This document shows, piece by piece, positions 1 through 6,277 of a DNA stretch of 16,110 nucleotides. The translations under genes and the position numbers were made by a program. Each line of letters begins with the position of its first letter. The stretch's first letter is position 1. A model generated the notes under the pieces. The model was not told the origin of the DNA and ran no database searches. It saw only the letters and a program-made list of their open reading frames with translations. The stretch is from the NCBI GenBank assembly GCA_044369995.1, contig JBILWG010000024.1, forward strand, positions 1-16,110, read 5' to 3'. This DNA is from F1-60-MAGs149 sp044369995 (GTDB lineage: Bacteria; Actinomycetota; Thermoleophilia; Gaiellales; F1-60-MAGs149).

Positions 1-15
1 CGCCCCGGCGTCGAG

Positions 16-1278
16 GTGACGGAACTCGCGAGCGGCCTTCGGGTCGCGAGCGAGTTCCGTCCCGACGTCCACGGTGTCGCGCTCGGCTCGTGGATCCGCG
101 TTGGCTCGCGTGACGAGGACGCCCACGATGCGGGCGTCTCGCACCTCCTCGAGCATCTCCTGTTCCGCGGCACGCAGCGCCATGACGCGCTGACGATCGC
201 TGAGGCCTTCGATCGCTTCGGATCGGACCTCGCGGCATCCACGTCGCGCGAGGAGACGGATCTCAACGCGCGCGTGCTCGCGGCACACCTGCCGGAGGCC
301 ATCGACATCGTCGGCGCGATGATCGTATGCCCGGAGTTCAACGACCTCGAGCCGGAGCGGGAGGTCGTGCTCGAGGAGCTTGCGCTGTACGAGGACACGC
401 CGGACGATCTCGTCCACGACATGCTCGGTGAGACGCTGTTTCCCGAACAGGCGATCGGGCGTCCCATTGCCGGTACGCCCGCCACGGTGCAGGCCATCGA
501 CGCACCGATGGTGCGCGCTCACCACGAGCGCCACTACACGGGCGATCAGGTCGTCGTCGCCGTCGCCGGCCCCGTGGCGCACGCAGAGGTGGTGGCCCTT
601 GTGGGGGAGGCGTTCAGCGGGCTCGAGCGCGGCGTGTCGCAGAAGCGCACAGCGGCAGTCCCGGCCCGCGGTGCAGTCGCGTTCACCGATCGGGACACGG
701 AGCAGACGCACATCGCGATCGGTGGCGGCGGTATCGGGCGGCGTGACGAGCGACGCTTCGCCCTCGCCGTGCTGGATCAGATTCTCGGTGGTGGGGCTGC
801 GTCCCGCTTCTGGCAGGAGATTCGCGAGCAACGTGGCTTGGTGTATAGCGTCTACAGCTACGTGACCTTCTACGACGAGGCAGGCCAGGTCGGCCTCGCG
901 CTCGGCACACGTCCGGAGAACGTGGAGGAGGCGCTTGAGGTCGCCGCGGTGGAGATCCGCGCACTCGCCGCCGGGCGGTTCCGCGATGGTGAGATCGAGC
1001 GCGCCCGCGACAATCTCAAGGCGCGGCTTCTGCTGAACATGGATTCCACGGTGGCGCGAATGAGCCGCCTCGGGCGGAGCCTGATCTCCGATATTCCCCT
1101 GATGAGCGACGACGAGGTCGCACGTCGTATCGATGAGGTCACTGCCAACGATGTGCGCGACCTGATGCTCGACCTCTACGATCCCTCCATGCTCTGCGTC
1201 TCCGGGATCGGTTCCGACCGCGCCGCCTTCGAACGCGGTGTGGCGCGCTTCCAGGAGCCTGGCGGGGGAGCGCACTGA
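16..1278 (+). CDS. M16 family zinc metallopeptidase (insulinase/processing protease type)
   Basis: An M16 (pitrilysin/insulinase) zinc peptidase of about 420 residues, the usual length for bacterial one-chain members that dimerise around a peptide chamber. The inverted zinc motif HLLEH lies at residues 43-47 (His43, Glu46, His47), and the third zinc ligand should lie in the acidic block REVVLEEL near 115-122. The C-terminal half has the family signature GGGAASRFWQEIREQRGLVYSV (in parts, around residues 255-280), which supplies the Arg/Tyr substrate-binding pair. Family members degrade or process peptides; the substrate here is unknown. The GTG at 16 is only the first start inside the window: the frame is open to base 1 (R-P-G-V-E), and homologues usually have a few more residues before the GLRV strand, so the true start may lie upstream. 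The stop overlaps the dapB start by 1 nt (TGATG), suggesting coupled translation. Confidence 0.9.
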   Translation: MTELASGLRVASEFRPDVHGVALGSWIRVGSRDEDAHDAGVSHLLEHLLFRGTQRHDALTIAEAFDRFGSDLAASTSREETDLNARVLAAHLPEAIDIVGAMIVCPEFNDLEPEREVVLEELALYEDTPDDLVHDMLGETLFPEQAIGRPIAGTPATVQAIDAPMVRAHHERHYTGDQVVVAVAGPVAHAEVVALVGEAFSGLERGVSQKRTAAVPARGAVAFTDRDTEQTHIAIGGGGIGRRDERRFALAVLDQILGGGAASRFWQEIREQRGLVYSVYSYVTFYDEAGQVGLALGTRPENVEEALEVAAVEIRALAAGRFRDGEIERARDNLKARLLLNMDSTVARMSRLGRSLISDIPLMSDDEVARRIDEVTANDVRDLMLDLYDPSMLCVSGIGSDRAAFERGVARFQEPGGGAH

Positions 1279-1988
1279 TGCGTGTTCTCGTTGTCGGCGC
1301 CACCGGCAAGCTCGGCATCCCCATCTGCACGGCGATCGCGGATGCGGCCGATCTCACGCTCGCGGGTCGCGTGGCGCGGTCACTCGGCGGCGAGACGGGC
1401 TTCGGGACGGTGGCGGAGGCCATCGACGGCACCGCGGCCGACGTGCTGATCGACGTGACGGCACCTGTCGCTGCCGAGCCGCATGCCATCGCCGCGCTGA
1501 CGGCATCGATTCCGGTGGTGGTGGGCACGACCGGTCTGGACGCCGCGGCGTTGGAGCGCGTGCACGTCGCCGCCGTGGCGGCCGGTCGACCGGCGCTGGT
1601 GGTGCCGAACTTCGCGATCGGTGCGGTCTTGATGATGCGGTTCGCGGCGGAGGCCGCGCAGGTGATGGGGGAGTGCGCGATCGTGGAGGAGCACAATCCG
1701 GCCAAGCTGGATCGGCCGAGCGGCACCGCACTCCGCACCGCAGAGCTGGTGGAGGGCGTCTCGGGTGTCCGGCCGGAGATCTCGTCGCTGCGACTGGCCG
1801 GCGTGGTGGCCAATCAGAGCGTGATCTTCGGCGCCGCGGCGCAGACCCTCGAGCTTCGCCATGTGACAACCAGTCGTGAGGCCTTCGTGCCCGGGGCGCT
1901 GCTCGCAGTCCGCCGCGTCGGTTCGTTGGCGCCGGGCGTGCACGTGGGACTCGACTGCGTCCTCGAGGAGTCCCGCGCCGCGACGTGA
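1278..1988 (+). CDS. dapB: 4-hydroxy-tetrahydrodipicolinate reductase
   Basis: Cytoplasmic NAD(P)H-dependent reductase that converts hydroxy-tetrahydrodipicolinate to tetrahydrodipicolinate in the lysine/meso-diaminopimelate pathway. The N-terminal Rossmann fold has GATGKLG (residues 7-13) and VVGTTGL (81-87). The substrate domain follows PNFAIGAVLM (110-119) and carries EEHNPAKLDRPSGTA (137-151), in which His139 and Lys143 align with the catalytic His159/Lys163 pair of the E. coli enzyme. The late block FGAAAQTLELRH and FVPGALLAVR is also typical. At 236 residues it is a little shorter than the E. coli protein (273), with a trimmed segment after the Rossmann core. The ATG start overlaps the upstream M16 stop by 1 nt. 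It is followed at once by dapA, whose enzyme makes the DapB substrate. Confidence 0.95.
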   Translation: MRVLVVGATGKLGIPICTAIADAADLTLAGRVARSLGGETGFGTVAEAIDGTAADVLIDVTAPVAAEPHAIAALTASIPVVVGTTGLDAAALERVHVAAVAAGRPALVVPNFAIGAVLMMRFAAEAAQVMGECAIVEEHNPAKLDRPSGTALRTAELVEGVSGVRPEISSLRLAGVVANQSVIFGAAAQTLELRHVTTSREAFVPGALLAVRRVGSLAPGVHVGLDCVLEESRAAT

Positions 1989-1994
1989 TCCCGG

Positions 1995-2000
1995 TATGCT
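1995..2000 (+). promoter_or_regulatory. Possible -10 box for dapA
   Basis: TATGCT preceded by GG, 26 nt before the dapA ATG and just after the dapB stop. The same hexamer in the same GC-rich setting precedes the FAH gene on the other strand. No convincing -35 is seen at 16-18 nt spacing. It would give dapA a short leader containing its ribosome site, in addition to any readthrough from dapB. Confidence 0.35.
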
Positions 2001-2013
2001 TCCGCGACCGCGA

Positions 2014-2020
2014 GAGGGAG
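2014..2020 (+). promoter_or_regulatory. Ribosome binding site that sets the dapA start
   Basis: AGAGGGAG-type purine run 6 nt before the ATG at 2027. It favours this ATG over the in-frame GTG at 1985, which would overlap dapB and add 14 residues (including FRDREREQD) not expected at the N terminus of DapA. Confidence 0.6.
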
Positions 2021-2026
2021 CAGGAC

Positions 2027-2914
2027 ATGCAGGCGCCAATCGGCCGGATTCTCACAGCGATGGTGACGCCGTTCGCGGCGGATGGCTCAATTGACCTCGA
2101 CGAGGCTGTTCGCCTCGCCGAGCACCTGACCGCCAACGGCTCGGAGGGTCTCGTCGTGCACGGCACGACCGGCGAGGCGTCGACGCTGACGGACGAGGAG
2201 AAGCTCGCACTGACCGAGGCGGTCGCCGGAGCGGTCGGCGATCGCGTCCCGGTGATCAGCGGCACCGGCTCCAACGACACGGCGCACTCCGCGCACCTGA
2301 CCCGACAGGCGGCGCGATTCTCCGGCGTGGCGGGCTTCCTGGCTGTCACCCCGTACTACAACAAGCCGCCGATCGCGGGGATCGAGGCGCACACGCGCGC
2401 CATCGCCGACGCCGCGGGCGACCTGCCGATCGTGCTGTACAACATCCCGCAACGCGTCGTCTTGCATCTGTCGCCCGCCGACATCGATCGCCTCGCCCGC
2501 ATCGACACGGTGATTGCCGTGAAGCAGGCCGTCACCGATCTCGACGAGGCTCGCCAGATCGTCGAGGCCGGCAAGCTGGCGCTCTACGCCGGCAACGACG
2601 ACCTCGTCCTGCCGTTCGCGCTGCTTGGCGGTTCGGGTGGCATCTGCGTCGCCTCGCACATCGTCGGCGCCGAGATGACGGCGGTGCAGGCAGCCGCCGA
2701 TGCCGGAGATGCCGACGAGGCCAGACGCCTCGACGACGATCTGCAGTCGGCGTACACCGCGCTGTCCTGCGCCGTCAACCCGATCCCCGTCAAGACCGCG
2801 ATGGACCTGCTCGGCTTCAGGGTCGGCGATCTGCGCCTGCCGCTGGTCAACGCGACCGACGAGGAGCGTGCCGTCGTGCGCGCCGAGCTCGTCGCCCGCG
2901 GCCTGATCGGCTGA
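2027..2914 (+). CDS. dapA: 4-hydroxy-tetrahydrodipicolinate synthase
   Basis: Schiff-base aldolase (TIM barrel, tetramer in most bacteria) that condenses pyruvate with aspartate semialdehyde, the first committed step of lysine/diaminopimelate synthesis. From the ATG at 2027 the protein has 295 residues, matching the family (about 292). Visible motifs are TAMVTPF (10-16), HGTTGEAS with Thr47/Thr48 (45-52), VTPYYNKP (107-114), YNIPQR with Tyr138 and Arg143 (138-143), and the Schiff-base lysine Lys166 in AVKQA. After the lysine the sequence is QAVTD rather than the commoner EASGD, a mild departure. The start is chosen on the good ribosome site and conserved N terminus; a GTG 42 nt upstream is possible but unlikely. 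The dapB stop lies 38 nt upstream. Paralogues such as N-acetylneuraminate lyase are less likely given the Thr-Thr pair and the dapB neighbour. Confidence 0.93.
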   Translation: MQAPIGRILTAMVTPFAADGSIDLDEAVRLAEHLTANGSEGLVVHGTTGEASTLTDEEKLALTEAVAGAVGDRVPVISGTGSNDTAHSAHLTRQAARFSGVAGFLAVTPYYNKPPIAGIEAHTRAIADAAGDLPIVLYNIPQRVVLHLSPADIDRLARIDTVIAVKQAVTDLDEARQIVEAGKLALYAGNDDLVLPFALLGGSGGICVASHIVGAEMTAVQAAADAGDADEARRLDDDLQSAYTALSCAVNPIPVKTAMDLLGFRVGDLRLPLVNATDEERAVVRAELVARGLIG

Positions 2915-2921
2915 AGCCCGG

Positions 2922-2927
2922 TAGCAT
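2922..2927 (+). promoter_or_regulatory. Possible -10 box for the small basic protein operon
   Basis: TAGCAT preceded by GG, 8 nt after the dapA stop and 34 nt before the ATG at 2962. It matches the TAnnnT pattern seen before other genes in the window. No clear -35 is visible. Confidence 0.3.
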
Positions 2928-2961
2928 CCCCCCAATCGTCAGCAAGCAGTCGGAGAACGTC

Positions 2962-3057
2962 ATGGCCAAGACCAAGAAGCCCAAGAAGCGCACGTCGCCC
3001 CTCGCGCACCGCGTCCGCAAGATCGTCCGCCGCCGCAACGCGCGGCGCGCACGCTAG
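2962..3057 (+). CDS. 31-residue strongly basic small protein, function unknown
   Basis: ATG-started frame of 31 codons ending in TAG at 3055-3057, preceded by GGAGA (2952-2956) at 5 nt spacing. The protein has 9 Arg and 6 Lys, no Asp or Glu, one His and no Cys. It starts MAKTKKPKKR and has a C-terminal run (residues 16-31) that could form a basic helix. This composition suits an rRNA- or nucleic-acid-binding peptide, and size and charge resemble the tiny accessory ribosomal proteins of other bacteria (bS22, bL37, bTHX), but I cannot align it confidently to any of them. Coding evidence is the good ribosome site, the absence of another gene on this stretch, and a tight fit: the next gene starts in the same frame 6 nt after its stop. 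It could instead be a leader peptide for the downstream genes. Confidence 0.65.
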   Translation: MAKTKKPKKRTSPLAHRVRKIVRRRNARRAR

Positions 3058-3063
3058 AGCGCC

Positions 3064-3825
3064 GTGCGCGCGTTCGCCTTCCTCGGCGATGGGTTGATGG
3101 TCTATCAGTCCGCGGTCGTCGATCTCGTGCGCGAGCGGGCACAGGTCGAGATCGATCCACTCGTCGCGGGCGATCTCGAGGAACTCGATGGCATCGCCGG
3201 AGGCGGCACCGCGCTGCTCTTCCTCTGCGGCCTGCCCTATGTGCGGACGCGTGATCGCGGTTTTCCCCTGCAGGCACTGGTCGCGCCAGTCTCCACTGCA
3301 GCGCCGGAGGGGCGCCCTGGCTACCTGAGTCTCCTGCTCGGTCGTCCCGGTCTCGCGGGGCAGGCGCTCGAGGACCTGACCGATCTGCGTCTCGTGATCA
3401 ACAGCCGCGACTCGATGTCCGGCTGGGTCTTGCCCGTTGGCAGCGGTCTGCCGATGGATCGCTTCTCCTCGATTGTCAAGACCGGTGGCCACCGACTGTC
3501 CATGGAGGCTCTGCTGCGTGACGAGGCCGACGCCGCGCCCATCGACTCCATGCTGCTCGCCGGCGAACTGCCGGTGACGCCGGCGTTCGCCACCCTGCCC
3601 GTGCTCGCCGAGTACGGTCCCTCGCCAAGCCCGCCGATCGTGCTCGTCGGCGGCGACGCGGCTCTGGCTGAGCGCCTGACGGAGGTGCTCGAGCAGCTGC
3701 ACCAAGACGAGGCCGGACGCGCCGCCCTCGCGTTGGGTCGTATGGCCCGACTGGAGCGCATGGCGGACGCGGATTACGATCTCACGCGAGCCTGCGATCG
3801 AGTGGCCGCCAGATGCACGCGCTGA
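3064..3825 (+). CDS. PhnD-like (phosphate/phosphonate-type) substrate-binding protein without signal peptide
   Basis: A 253-residue protein resembling the PhnD-type periplasmic-binding fold of phosphonate ABC transporters. It opens directly with strand 1 (AFLGD, residues 4-8), then FLCGLPYVR (53-61), which is characteristic of the family; a second-lobe segment LVINSRDSMSGW (110-121); IDSMLL (160-165); and a late DADYDLTRA (235-243) like the usual C-terminal block. There is no signal peptide or lipobox, and no permease or ATPase gene nearby, so transport is doubtful and a cytoplasmic sensing or binding role is an inference. The GTG start is the only one possible upstream, because the previous gene's TAG lies in the same frame 9 nt earlier. 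No good ribosome site is seen, so translation probably depends on the small upstream gene. The 3' end overlaps the next gene by 13 nt. Confidence 0.7.
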   Translation: MRAFAFLGDGLMVYQSAVVDLVRERAQVEIDPLVAGDLEELDGIAGGGTALLFLCGLPYVRTRDRGFPLQALVAPVSTAAPEGRPGYLSLLLGRPGLAGQALEDLTDLRLVINSRDSMSGWVLPVGSGLPMDRFSSIVKTGGHRLSMEALLRDEADAAPIDSMLLAGELPVTPAFATLPVLAEYGPSPSPPIVLVGGDAALAERLTEVLEQLHQDEAGRAALALGRMARLERMADADYDLTRACDRVAARCTR

Positions 3826-4487
3826 TCGTCCTGGCTCATCCGGAGGAGCACAGCTTCTCCGCGGCGATGGCTCGAACCGCTGCCGATGCGCTCACCGACG
3901 CGGGTTGGACCGTGGATCTCGACGATCTGGCCCGCGAGGGCTTTCACGCTGAGGCGTCGCGCGACGATTTCGCGGTGGTCCCGTCGGGCGGGCACGTGCA
4001 GCTGATGTACGCACAGGAGGAGGCGACCGCGACGACGGGCTACGCACCGGCGGTTGCCGATCAGATCCAGCGGCTGCAGGCCGCCGATCTTCTGGTCACG
4101 GTCTTCCCCTTCTGGTGGTTCGCGCCGCCAGCGCAGCTGAAGGGCTGGTTCGACCGCGTCTTCGCGAACGGCGTCGGCTACGGTCACAACCCGTATGACG
4201 ACGGTCCCCTCAAGGGCACGCGCGCGCTCGCCGTCGTGGCGATTGGCGGTGACCGGGAGCTGTACGGGCCGAGTGGTCGGGGTGGCGATATCCACGCGTT
4301 GCTCAATCCCGTCCAGCACGGCACCTTCGGGTACGCCGCGATGGATGTCTTGGAGCCCTTCCTGGTGTTCGAGGCCGACGGGCGCGACGACGCGTACCGC
4401 GCATCCGAGCTCCAGCGCCTCCGTGCCCGTCTGGCACGGATCGCCGATGAGGCGCCGATCGTGACGGTCCCGCTCAAGGCGCAGTGA
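3813..4487 (+). CDS. Flavodoxin-fold NAD(P)H:quinone oxidoreductase-like protein
   Basis: A 224-residue member of the NQO1/MdaB/KefF flavodoxin-like family, expected to bind FMN or FAD and carry out two-electron reduction of quinones or similar acceptors using NAD(P)H. The N terminus ALIVLAHPEEHSFS (3-16) is the flavin-phosphate loop. FPFWWFAPPAQLKGWFDRVF (98-117) is the family hallmark around the isoalloxazine site, followed by LKGTRALAVVAIGG (133-146) and NPVQHGTFGY (165-174), where other members read LxQHG...FxG. It is soluble, with no membrane segment. It starts 13 nt inside the PhnD-like gene and its stop overlaps the first fluoride-channel gene by 4 nt, so all belong to one transcription unit. 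The true acceptor cannot be told from sequence. Confidence 0.85.
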   Translation: MHALIVLAHPEEHSFSAAMARTAADALTDAGWTVDLDDLAREGFHAEASRDDFAVVPSGGHVQLMYAQEEATATTGYAPAVADQIQRLQAADLLVTVFPFWWFAPPAQLKGWFDRVFANGVGYGHNPYDDGPLKGTRALAVVAIGGDRELYGPSGRGGDIHALLNPVQHGTFGYAAMDVLEPFLVFEADGRDDAYRASELQRLRARLARIADEAPIVTVPLKAQ

Positions 4488-4897
4488 GTTCCGAGGTTCG
4501 TGACGCGGGCGAGGCGGGGGAGCCGCTTCGCCACTCGCTGCCGATCGTGTTCGTCGGCGGCATGGTGGGCACCGCCCTGCGGATCGGGCTCAGCGAGGCG
4601 CTCCCGCATGGCGCCGTCGCGTGGGGCATCCTCGTGGCGAACCTCGTGGGAGCGTTCGTGCTCGGTTTCCTGTTCGAGCGATTGCAGGAGCACCGACTGC
4701 GGGGAGCCGGTCGGTGGGCGCTGTGGGGGCCGGGGTTCCTGGGTGCCTTCACCACGTTCAGCGCCCTCCAGGTCGAGGCGGTCGACGCGATGCGGGCGGG
4801 GGATTGGCAGCACGGCGTGCTCTACCTGCTGGCCACGATCGGGCTCGGTGTGCCGCTGGCCGCCATCGGTCGACGCGTCGGGCGGGCGCTCCGATGA
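4484..4897 (+). CDS. crcB: FluC/CrcB fluoride channel subunit 1 (predicted N-in)
   Basis: A 137-residue four-helix FluC (CrcB) protein, which exports fluoride passively as part of a dual-topology dimer. Family motifs are GGMVGTALR (25-33), Asn53 in ILVANLVG, and GFLGAFTTFS (84-93), which carries the Phe pair (Phe89, Phe92) lining the ion path and the Thr-Thr break of helix 3. Helices lie roughly at 18-38, 46-66, 80-102 and 112-130. Basic residues cluster in the loop between helices 2 and 3 (RLQEHRLRGAGR) and at the C-terminal tail (RRVGRALR), predicting N and C termini inside. The GTG start lies in a GTGA overlap with the previous stop. The acidic N-terminal extension of about 17 residues is longer than usual; an internal start cannot be excluded. 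Confidence 0.9.
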   Translation: MSSEVRDAGEAGEPLRHSLPIVFVGGMVGTALRIGLSEALPHGAVAWGILVANLVGAFVLGFLFERLQEHRLRGAGRWALWGPGFLGAFTTFSALQVEAVDAMRAGDWQHGVLYLLATIGLGVPLAAIGRRVGRALR

Positions 4898-5247
4898 GTC
4901 TCTGGTGGTATCTCGTGGCGGTGCCGTTCGGCGGACTGGGTGCGGTCGGTCGCGTGTGGGCGACGCACGTGGGCGAGACGCGTGTGCCGGGCGGGGCCCC
5001 GATGGTCACGGCGCTCGTCAATATCGTCGGAGCCGCGGCGATCGGCATCGTGGTGGCACTGAGTGGAGACATCGGCATCCTCGTGCTCGGAAGCGGCCTG
5101 CTCGGTGGTTTCACCACGTTCTCGACGTGGATGGTCGAGGTCGATGCGCTCAATCGCGCGAACCGCGGGCGCGAGGCAGCGCTGACGCTCGCGGTCCCCG
5201 CTGTGCTCGGCGCAGTGGCCTACGCGATCACCCGCGCAGCGCTCTAG
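4894..5247 (+). CDS. crcB: FluC/CrcB fluoride channel subunit 2 (predicted N-out)
   Basis: A 117-residue second FluC protein, overlapping subunit 1 by ATGA. Motifs are FGGLGAVGR (12-20), Asn43 in ALVNIVG, and GLLGGFTTFST (68-78) with Phe73 and Phe76. Positive charge sits in the loops after helix 1 (RVWATHVGETR) and after helix 3 (NRANRGR), while the loop between helices 2 and 3 (SGD) has none. This is the reverse of subunit 1 and predicts the opposite orientation. Paired crcB genes with opposite charge bias are known to form antiparallel heterodimers, which is the likely case here. The frame is open further upstream on the same strand, but those codons overlie subunit 1 and show no family similarity, so the ATG at 4894 is chosen. 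The stop shares CTAG with the convergent glpX stop. Confidence 0.92.
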   Translation: MSLWWYLVAVPFGGLGAVGRVWATHVGETRVPGGAPMVTALVNIVGAAAIGIVVALSGDIGILVLGSGLLGGFTTFSTWMVEVDALNRANRGREAALTLAVPAVLGAVAYAITRAAL

Positions 5248-6227
5248 TACCCCGAACCCGGGATGTGCCTGAGGCGCGCGTCGGCCTGAATCGACGAGGA
5301 GATCACGCGCTGCGTGCCGCAGGCGCCACGGAGCACGAGCGTGTCCGTCTCGGCGTGGTCGGCAAAGAAGCGAACGCCGGACACCAGGTCGCCGTCGGAT
5401 ACACCCGTGGCAGCGAAGTACGTGTCCTGACTGCCGACGAGGTCGTCGGTATCGAGGATGCGCGTGAGATCGAGTCCAGTCGCGGTGATCGCGGCGGCCT
5501 CCTCGTCCGTGCGCGGCCAGAGGCGGCCGATGATGCGACCGCCGACGCTGCGGATCGCTGAGGCACTGAGCACACCCTCAGGTGTTCCACCGACGCCCCA
5601 CAGGAGATCGATGCCGGTGCCGGGTCGGACGGCCATGAGACTGCCGGCAACGTCACCGTCGGGAATCAGGCGCACCCGGGCTCCAGCCGCGCGGATGCGG
5701 CCGATCTGCTCCATGTGACGTTCGCGGTCGAGCACCACGACGCCGATGTCGCGCACCTGGCAGCCCTTGCGCTTGGCCACGGACTCGAGCAGCTCCTCGA
5801 TCGGCGCATCAAGCGTGAGCAGATCGGCGATGGCAGGACCGCCAGCGAGCTTCTCCATGTACACGGCCGGACCGGGATTGAACATGGTGCCGCGCGGCGC
5901 GATGGCAAAGGTGGCCAGGGCGTTCGGCTGTCCCTTGGCGGTCAGCGTGGTGCCTTCGAGGGGATCCACCGCGATGTCGACGGCAGGCCCGCCTGAGCCG
6001 ACCTCTTCGCCGATGTAGAGCATCGGCGCCTCGTCCTTCTCGCCTTCGCCGATCACCACGATGCCGCTGATGGGGCACGCCTCGAGGGCGTCGCGCATGG
6101 CATCCACAGCCGCCTTATCGGCCAGATTCTTGTCACCGCGGCCGAGCCAACGGGCGGCGGCGATGGCGCCGGCCTCCGTGACGCGGGCGAGATCGAGGGC
6201 GAGGGAGGAGGGGAGCTGCTCGGACAT
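5244..6227 (-). CDS. glpX: Class II fructose-1,6-bisphosphatase
   Basis: GlpX-type fructose-1,6-bisphosphatase, which hydrolyses fructose 1,6-bisphosphate to fructose 6-phosphate in gluconeogenesis using divalent metal. At 327 residues it is close to E. coli GlpX (336). Motifs in order are WLGRGDKNLADKAAVDAMR (27-45), VVIGEGEKDEAPML (57-70) with the metal-site Glu residues, IAVDPLEGTTL (85-95, the phosphatase-superfamily D-P-x-E-G-T core), DRERHMEQIGRIR (167-179) and GVGGTPEGVLSA (211-222) with Glu217. Many actinobacteria rely on this class as their main FBPase. The start ATG is supported by the conserved N terminus. Upstream, TAGGAT 7 nt before the ATG can be read either as a -10 box of a leaderless mRNA or as containing an AGGA ribosome site. 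The gene converges on crcB2, with both stops inside one CTAG. Confidence 0.95.
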   Translation of the reverse strand: MSEQLPSSLALDLARVTEAGAIAAARWLGRGDKNLADKAAVDAMRDALEACPISGIVVIGEGEKDEAPMLYIGEEVGSGGPAVDIAVDPLEGTTLTAKGQPNALATFAIAPRGTMFNPGPAVYMEKLAGGPAIADLLTLDAPIEELLESVAKRKGCQVRDIGVVVLDRERHMEQIGRIRAAGARVRLIPDGDVAGSLMAVRPGTGIDLLWGVGGTPEGVLSASAIRSVGGRIIGRLWPRTDEEAAAITATGLDLTRILDTDDLVGSQDTYFAATGVSDGDLVSGVRFFADHAETDTLVLRGACGTQRVISSSIQADARLRHIPGSGY

Positions 6228-6234
6228 GGGACGG

Positions 6235-6240
6235 ATCCTA
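6235..6240 (-). promoter_or_regulatory. Possible -10 box (or AGGA ribosome site) of glpX
   Basis: On the minus strand, TAGGAT followed by 7 nt and the glpX ATG. It fits a -10 box giving a leaderless or nearly leaderless mRNA, like the other starts in this window. The embedded AGGA, 8 nt from the ATG, could instead act as a ribosome site if transcription starts further upstream. Confidence 0.35.
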
Positions 6241-6265
6241 GTGCCTCGTGCGCCCGGATCGCGGC

Positions 6266-6271
6266 TACGGT
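6266..6271 (+). promoter_or_regulatory. -10 box for leaderless mRNA of the class-V aminotransferase gene
   Basis: TACGGT followed by exactly 6 nt and the ATG at 6278, with no purine-rich ribosome site. The same hexamer and spacing, in an almost identical 18-nt context, precedes the membrane protein gene at 8632. No clear -35 is visible. Confidence 0.5.
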
Positions 6272-6277
6272 TGCGGT

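Noticed and set aside
2915..2961. Possible fluoride riboswitch controlling the FluC operon
   Set aside because: The 47-nt gap is too short and I see no pseudoknot-like crcB motif; there is no other gap before the FluC genes.
4621..4893. Upstream extension of the second FluC frame
   Set aside because: These codons overlie the first FluC gene in another frame and encode a Gly/Arg-rich stretch with no membrane helix; ATG 4894 starts at the expected first helix.
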